This document shows, one piece after another, positions 6,395-10,054 of a DNA stretch of 10,054 nucleotides (within the stretch, counting starts at the first letter, position 1; the number at the start of each line of letters is the position of its first letter). The translations under genes and the position numbers were made by a program. The notes beneath the pieces were generated by a model. That model was not told where the DNA came from and made no database searches. It saw only the letters and a program-made list of their open reading frames with translations. Origin of the DNA: CAMDBL01 sp964498125 (GTDB taxonomy: Bacteria; Pseudomonadota; Alphaproteobacteria; Rhizobiales; Hyphomicrobiaceae); NCBI GenBank assembly GCA_964498125.1, contig CAZCGE010000102.1:1-10054 (forward strand), written 5' to 3'.

Positions 6395-7582
6395 ATGTCG
6401 AATGCCGCAATCGATGCCAACGGATATCCGATCTGCTTCATGACGGCGAAGGGTGCGCGATCGCCCGTCGTCACCGGCAGCCCCGGCGCCGACACCATGC
6501 TGCTCGAAGTGCGGCAGGCCGGTGCGCACCAGAAGGAATCCGTTGTGCATGAGGGCGCAAGCGGCAGTTCCTGGCGCATGGCGAGTGACGAGGGCGTGCA
6601 CCTGAAGGGTACGGATCTCGCGCCCTTTCCCCTCGGCTACTTCAATGCCGGCCTGCAGTCGGACCTCGCCGGCCGCATCGTCAAACTCGCCGCTCAGCGC
6701 GGCCATGCCCTGACGGGCCTGTCGATGAAGCTCAAGAACGGCTACTCGCTGACCGGCTCGTTCGTGCAAGGAACGGGCGTCGGAGTGGGTGAGTACTGCG
6801 CCGTCGAGGTGGATGTCTCCGGCGCGCTCAGTGCCGAGCAGGCGGGCCGACTCGTGCGCGACGCCGTCGGTGCCTCGCCCTGCTTCTCGATGTTGACGGA
6901 CAATCTCGACAATACGTTCGCGCTCTATGTCAACGGCCGCCGCAATCCGACGACGCTGCCGGCGTCCGCTGCTCCCGACGCGGGCGACCCCTATCTCAAA
7001 TACACCAAAGTGCCGATGCCGCTCGCCGGCGCGGGCACGTTGCCCGATCTCATCGTCAAGCTTCCCGAGAAGCAGCCCGGCGAGCCGATTACCGCGCCTG
7101 TCGAGGGCAAGGTGGTTCGCGAGGTGACGGGCTCGGGCGAGCTCGTCGATCTCTCAGGGCTCTATCGCTGCAAGACCGGCCTCAACCTGCCAGCCAGCTC
7201 TTCGTTCCAGTATCTCTCCGACGAAAGCGCCGCCGACCGCGCGCCGTCAGGGCTTGCACTCGCGACCGCTGGCATCGCCTATTGCTACATCACGCAGATC
7301 TGTCGTTACATCGAGGCGCAGAAGCTGCCGATCCGCGGCGTGCGGCTGGTTCAGACGTCGCCGTATGCGGTCGATACCGACGGCCGCGGCAAAGCGAGCG
7401 CCTGCGACACGCATCTATTCATGAATGGCGAGGCCAGCGACGACGCGTTCGAGACGCTGATGCGGGTGGCCGCCAACACCTGCTATTTGCACCAGACCAT
7501 GATTCACCGTCCACGCCTGATGCTGACGGTTCGCCGCGCGGGAGCGCTCGCCTGGACGTCGGAAGCGCGCGCCGCGGAATGA
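6395..7582 (+). CDS. Tandem double-OsmC-domain protein
   Basis: A 395-residue protein, over twice the usual OsmC length. The first OsmC-like unit covers about residues 30-182: APFPLGYFNAGLQSDLAGRIV aligns with the Cys66 site of the upstream OsmC protein but has Asp90 in place of Cys, while the second Cys is kept in GASPCFSML (C163). A linker with PYLKYTKVPMPLAGAGTLPDL and APVEGKVVREVTGSG (about 190-250) follows. The second unit (about 250-380) has both cysteines: LATAGIAYCYITQICRYIE (C297) and AANTCYLHQTMI (C363). This suggests an internal duplication in which one half lost the first redox Cys and may act structurally or in binding. The ATG at 6395 has AAGGAGG 6 nt upstream; upstream in-frame codons to 6350 lack a start signal. 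It lies 46 nt after the OsmC gene. The substrate is unknown. Confidence 0.82.
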   Translation: MSNAAIDANGYPICFMTAKGARSPVVTGSPGADTMLLEVRQAGAHQKESVVHEGASGSSWRMASDEGVHLKGTDLAPFPLGYFNAGLQSDLAGRIVKLAAQRGHALTGLSMKLKNGYSLTGSFVQGTGVGVGEYCAVEVDVSGALSAEQAGRLVRDAVGASPCFSMLTDNLDNTFALYVNGRRNPTTLPASAAPDAGDPYLKYTKVPMPLAGAGTLPDLIVKLPEKQPGEPITAPVEGKVVREVTGSGELVDLSGLYRCKTGLNLPASSSFQYLSDESAADRAPSGLALATAGIAYCYITQICRYIEAQKLPIRGVRLVQTSPYAVDTDGRGKASACDTHLFMNGEASDDAFETLMRVAANTCYLHQTMIHRPRLMLTVRRAGALAWTSEARAAE

Positions 7583-7655
7583 GTGCAAAGCGGAAACGGC
7601 GCAATCTGCACGGTGTGCGTGCAGCGGGGAACGGATTTGCTCGGGGAGGTGAATG

Positions 7656-8897
7656 ATGGCACGGCTGACGGATTTCGACGAGGCGACGCGCAAGCATCTG
7701 ACCAACATGGAAATGCCGCAGTTCGCCTCGACGCCGTGGACACCGGCGAAACCCGCCGCGCAGTCCCGCATGGCGATCATCTCGACCGCCGGCCTGCAGC
7801 GACGCGGTGATGCGCCGTTCGGCGTTGGCTCGGGCGATTACCGGGTGCTGCCGGGCGACCTCGCCGCCGCCGATCTGGTGATGAGCCACATCTCGACCAA
7901 TTTCGACCGCACCGGCTTCCAGGAGGACCACAATGTGGTCTTTCCGATCGACCGGCTGAATGAACTGGCGCGGGATGGCGTCGTCGGCTCGGTGGCCGAG
8001 ATGCACTACGCCTTCATGGGCGCTACGCCGCCGGCCCATATCGAGCGACCGGCGCGTCAGCTGGCGGGACTGCTCAAGAAAGACCAGGTGGACGCCGTTC
8101 TCCTGGTGCCTGTCTGACCCGCCTGCACGCGCGCCGTGGGCGCGCTCGGCCACTACCTAGAGAGTGAAGGACTGGCGACCGCTGGCCTCAGCCTCGTTCG
8201 TCTGCATTCGGAGAAGATCCGCCCGCCGCGCGCGCTGTGGGTGCCCTACGAGCTCGGCCGTCCTCTCGGCGTGCCGAACGATGCGGCGTTCCAGACCCGC
8301 GTGCTGCGCGCGCTGATCGGACTGCTTGCGGCGCCGTCCGTCCCTGTGCTCGCCGACTACGCGGAAGAGGCGCCGGCCGCCGATCCCGGCGACCTGACCG
8401 GGATGGTGTGCCCGATTGCATTCGCGCCGCAGCGCAAGGGCGAGGAGACGCTTGCCGACCGCGTCCGCCGCGAGGTGCGCGAGCTGCGGCCCTGGTACGA
8501 GCTTGCGGTTCAGCGGCGCGGCCGCACGACCTTCGGCAGTGCTGGGCTCGAGATCGGCGCGCTGGTCGACTTTCTCGTCGTCTGGCTATCGAAGCCGGCG
8601 CCGGCAAGTCCACTGCCCGGCCGCTCAGCTGATGCTGTGTTGAAGCTCGGCGTCGAAGATCTGAAGGCCTTCTACCTGGAGGCCATGCAGGCGCAACCGT
8701 CGGCGGCCGGCAGCCGCGAGTTGTACGGATGGTTCTGGAGTGAAAGTACGGCGGCGAAGATGATCGTCGCCATCCGTGACGCCTGCTTGGCATCGGGCGA
8801 ACCGGCGCAACGGCTGATGGCAACGAACTACCTCGTCCCGCGCGCTTACTGGGAAAAGTTCGGCATCGCGGACGCGAATAGCCGCTCCGCATCGTGA
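7656..8897 (+). CDS. GrdB/PrdB-like reductase family selenoprotein (in-frame UGA = Sec154)
   Basis: Two open frames, 7656-8114 and 8118-8897, are in the same phase and separated only by TGA at 8115-8117; read through they give 413 residues. The protein resembles the selenoprotein B family of glycine/sarcosine/betaine and D-proline reductases, with VMSHISTNFDRTGF (75-88), NVVFPIDRLNELA (93-105) and DAVLLVPV leading into UPACTRAVGAL. The TGA falls at the first position of the family's (U/C)xxC redox motif (U154, C157). RPPRALWVPYELGRPLGVPND continues conserved family sequence after it. A hairpin right after the TGA fits a bacterial SECIS. In clostridia this selenol attacks the substrate in reductive C-N cleavage; here the substrate is unknown and the pyruvoyl partner subunit is absent. 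The ATG at 7656 has GGGGAGG 6 nt upstream. The residues after about 280 form a C-terminal region I cannot assign. The alternative is a Cys-to-opal pseudogene. Confidence 0.82.
8115..8151 (+). promoter_or_regulatory. Candidate bacterial SECIS hairpin with Sec UGA
   Basis: The UGA at 8115-8117 is followed 11 nt later by a perfect 7-bp stem, GCGCGCC (8129-8135) with GGCGCGC (8139-8145), capped by the loop GUG (8136-8138). A lower 3-bp stem GCC/GGC (8121-8123 with 8148-8150) can form across an internal loop. Eighteen nt separate UGA and loop, and the loop opens with G; both agree with the known bacterial SECIS layout as I recall it (apical loop about 16-37 nt from UGA, G in the first two loop positions). 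It would bind SelB. GC-rich coding DNA can form such stems by chance, so this is supportive rather than conclusive. Confidence 0.68.
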
Positions 8898-8921
8898 TCA
8901 ATTGAACTGCAAAATCGATCT

Positions 8922-8941
8922 CTTCGACAATTCTGTTGAAG
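8922..8941. other. Hairpin after the selenoprotein gene
   Basis: Arms CTTCGACA (8922-8929) and TGTTGAAG (8934-8941) pair over 8 bp, including one G-U, around the loop ATTC. It lies 25 nt after the selenoprotein stop codon. No T-run follows on the plus strand, so it is at best a weak or Rho-assisted terminator, or an mRNA 3'-end stabiliser. A chance palindrome is possible. Confidence 0.3.
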
Positions 8942-8966
8942 GGAGCTCAGCGGGAAAGGCGGCGAG

Positions 8967-9260
8967 GTGATTGGCATTCCAAGGAAGTTCGCTCCGCTCG
9001 CCTATGGCCTGTTGCAGTCGGCCATTACGACGGCTGTGGCAACGGCGATCGCGACCTATCAGATGACCGGCCCAACCACATCCATGCTTGCCCCTTGGGG
9101 ACGTTCGTGGGGCTTCGCATGGCTGACAATGCTGCCCATTGTTGTCGGAGTTTCCCCGCTTTCAAGGTGCTGTCAACCAGGACCTTCCCCAAAAAATTCA
9201 GGGGAAGCGGAAGGCGAGCTGGGGCATCGCCTGGAGGGGCCTGATCGCGCGTCGGGGTGA
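8967..9260 (+). CDS. DUF2798-like small membrane protein, 3' end displaced by IS4 element
   Basis: The native part is about residues 1-67 (to roughly 9167): a basic start MIGIPRKFAP, a first membrane helix (about 11-31, YGLLQSAITTAVATAIATY), a loop with LAPWGRSWG, and a second helix (about 49-65, FAWLTMLPIVVGVSPL). This two-helix plan and the RKFAP...W...PIVV(x)4PL pattern fit DUF2798 proteins, whose function is unknown. The start is GTG with AAAGG 7 nt upstream. After SPLSR the frame runs into IS4 sequence and ends as a hydrophilic tail to 9260 unlike the family, so the normal last few residues are probably lost. Both helices remain, so the product could still insert in the membrane. It lies 69 nt downstream of the selenoprotein gene, but a shared role is not evident. 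Confidence 0.5.
   Translation: MIGIPRKFAPLAYGLLQSAITTAVATAIATYQMTGPTTSMLAPWGRSWGFAWLTMLPIVVGVSPLSRCCQPGPSPKNSGEAEGELGHRLEGPDRASG
9184..9207. repeat. Inverted repeat around the IS4 transposase stop codon
   Basis: Arms CTTCCCC (9184-9190) and GGGGAAG (9201-9207) form a 7-bp stem with a 10-nt loop containing the transposase TGA and, on the minus strand, six T residues. It may terminate transposase transcription, block outside reading, or be part of the element's end structure. Confidence 0.4.
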
Positions 9261-10054
9261 TCTGGCGCAGACCTCACGAATGCCGTCGGCGATGGCGTAG
9301 TAGCGGAAATCCGGTATGCCGAACAATCGCTTGGATGCGGTGATGAGATGCGTCGCGAGGATCTCGAGCTTCATTCGTGTGCCGATCACGCTGGCGGTGA
9401 AGAAGGCCACTGCGTTGACCAGAACGACCATGTTCTGCAGTCGTCGATAGGTCATCACACGGATGTCCTCGAGGTCGTAGCTCTGCTTGATGAAGCGGAT
9501 GGTCTCTTCGATGCGCCAGCGCGTGAGGTATGCCGCGGCCACCCACCAGAGCGTCTTGCGATTGCGGCGCACTCCAATGTTCGTGAGCAACATCAATGGT
9601 TTTTCACCGAGCCCTCGAACCACCACGAGCCATAGCAACGTGCTGGGATGATTGGGCAGGCGCACGGCTCTGAAGCCGTAATCGAGGCGGCAGGAGACCT
9701 CCTGGCCCTGCTCCTCGCGCACGATATGGGTGGCGTAATACATCGGGCAGCTGCGTGCGAGTTCCTCGGTGGCGGCCTTGGCCTCGCTGGCCGGTGAATG
9801 GCCGATCAGCAGGTGCCGGTCGCCCTTGTTGCGGATGATGAAGGTGTGTCCTTCCTCGATGAGCGGCGCATAGAGTTCGCCGCGATCACCGCCGCGATCC
9901 ACGACCCAGACGCCGCGGCCGTGGCACGCCGCTGCCACTGTGCGAACGGCCGTCAGTATCTCCTCGTTCTCGGAGACGAAGTCGGGCGCCTTCTGCGAGT
10001 AGAGTGCGGCGTAGAGCGGCACGATGGCATTGTCCTCGTTCTCGACGCCGATCA
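9198..10054 (-). CDS. IS4-family transposase, C-terminal part (5' end outside window)
   Basis: About 285 residues of a DDE transposase whose frame stays open past 10054; the GTG at 10022 is internal, since the upstream codons continue as IGVENEDNAIVPLY. The second catalytic Asp region is VWVVDRGGDRGELYAPL, and the IS4 signature Y-(2)-R-(3)-E-(6)-K is exact in YLTRWRIEETIRFIK, which holds the catalytic Glu. The following YDLEDIRVMTYRRLQNMVVLVNAVAFF is typical of IS4-group C-termini. IS4 transposases usually have about 400-450 residues, so an N-terminal portion with the first catalytic Asp is missing only because of the window edge. No frameshift or internal stop is seen in the visible part. 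Confidence 0.88.
   Translation of the reverse strand, partial: IGVENEDNAIVPLYAALYSQKAPDFVSENEEILTAVRTVAAACHGRGVWVVDRGGDRGELYAPLIEEGHTFIIRNKGDRHLLIGHSPASEAKAATEELARSCPMYYATHIVREEQGQEVSCRLDYGFRAVRLPNHPSTLLWLVVVRGLGEKPLMLLTNIGVRRNRKTLWWVAAAYLTRWRIEETIRFIKQSYDLEDIRVMTYRRLQNMVVLVNAVAFFTASVIGTRMKLEILATHLITASKRLFGIPDFRYYAIADGIREVCARSPRRAIRPLQAMPQLAFRFP

Larger units (their letters stand above)
9168..10054 (-). mobile_element. IS4-family insertion sequence, partial (runs off the window)
   Basis: One end of an IS4-family element. The transposase reads leftward and stops at 9198. The left edge is placed at about 9168-9183 because the DUF2798-like coding sense ends there; the exact tip and the target duplication cannot be fixed without the other end, which is beyond 10054. 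Confidence 0.7.

Noticed and set aside
5716..6579. 287-codon minus-strand ORF over the OsmC genes
   Set aside because: Antisense shadow of real coding sequence with no recognisable domain.
7583..7810. Frame continuing after the double-OsmC stop TGA
   Set aside because: The translated sequence is not protein-like, crosses the start of the selenoprotein gene in another frame, and the OsmC fold is already complete.
7656..8117. Simple pseudogene with a nonsense mutation
   Set aside because: The stop is TGA exactly at the redox Cys/Sec position, the rest of the frame is clean for 260 codons and a SECIS-like hairpin follows. Kept as the main alternative, not the preferred call.
8136..8897. Separate gene starting at GTG 8136
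   Set aside because: No ribosome binding site precedes it; the conserved motif PACTR lies upstream of that GTG and in the same frame as the preceding ORF, which argues for read-through.
7656..8897. Complete glycine or D-proline reductase operon
   Set aside because: No pyruvoyl-type GrdE/PrdA subunit, GrdA or thioredoxin reductase gene is in the window; only one selenoprotein B-like component is present.
1..10054. CRISPR arrays, tRNA or rRNA genes, phage genes
   Set aside because: No regularly spaced repeats, tRNA-like cloverleaf or rRNA signature was seen on reading; no phage structural or integrase protein is encoded.

Overview
The window reads as high-GC alphaproteobacterial accessory DNA, most like a Hyphomicrobiales (Bradyrhizobium-type) genome. 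That placement rests on protein style, codon use and gene types seen by eye; no search was run. Two insertion sequences, an IS630-family element near the left and an IS4-family element running off the right edge, bracket the interesting genes.

Layout: 1-335 holds no gene I can support. A secreted metacaspase-like protein follows on the minus strand (336-1487). An IS630 element (1547-2613) with TA target duplication and a transposase split at an A8 run sits just upstream of it. To its right is a minus-strand operon read leftward: two tandem, translationally coupled haloalkane-dehalogenase-like hydrolases (4505-3603 and 3603-2707), then a 21-residue peptide ORF with a strong ribosome binding site whose stop codon lies on the IS target site. 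A 138-bp divergent control region (4506-4643) separates this from a plus-strand operon: a TetR-family regulator, a peroxiredoxin-like CPLC protein, a single-domain OsmC protein, a tandem double-OsmC protein, and a GrdB/PrdB-like protein. The last appears as two ORFs but is one frame interrupted only by a TGA at 8115-8117. A truncated DUF2798-like membrane protein and the IS4 transposase close the window.

The central observation is that the GrdB/PrdB-like gene is very probably a selenoprotein. The TGA sits exactly in the family's redox motif (UPAC, U154/C157), coding similarity continues in the same frame on both sides, and a 7-bp GC hairpin with a GUG loop begins 11 nt after the TGA, where a bacterial SECIS element should be.

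Taken together, the plus-strand operon is a candidate thiol/selenol redox cassette (CxxC peroxiredoxin-like protein, three OsmC domains, one selenol reductase-like protein). It lies under a probable local TetR repressor and is divergent from two hydrolases of the carbon-halogen-cleaving family, one of which has lost its catalytic glutamate. A role in handling halogenated, peroxidic or other electrophilic compounds is inference; no substrate can be read from the sequence. The pyruvoyl-type partner subunits of clostridial glycine or proline reductase are not in the window.
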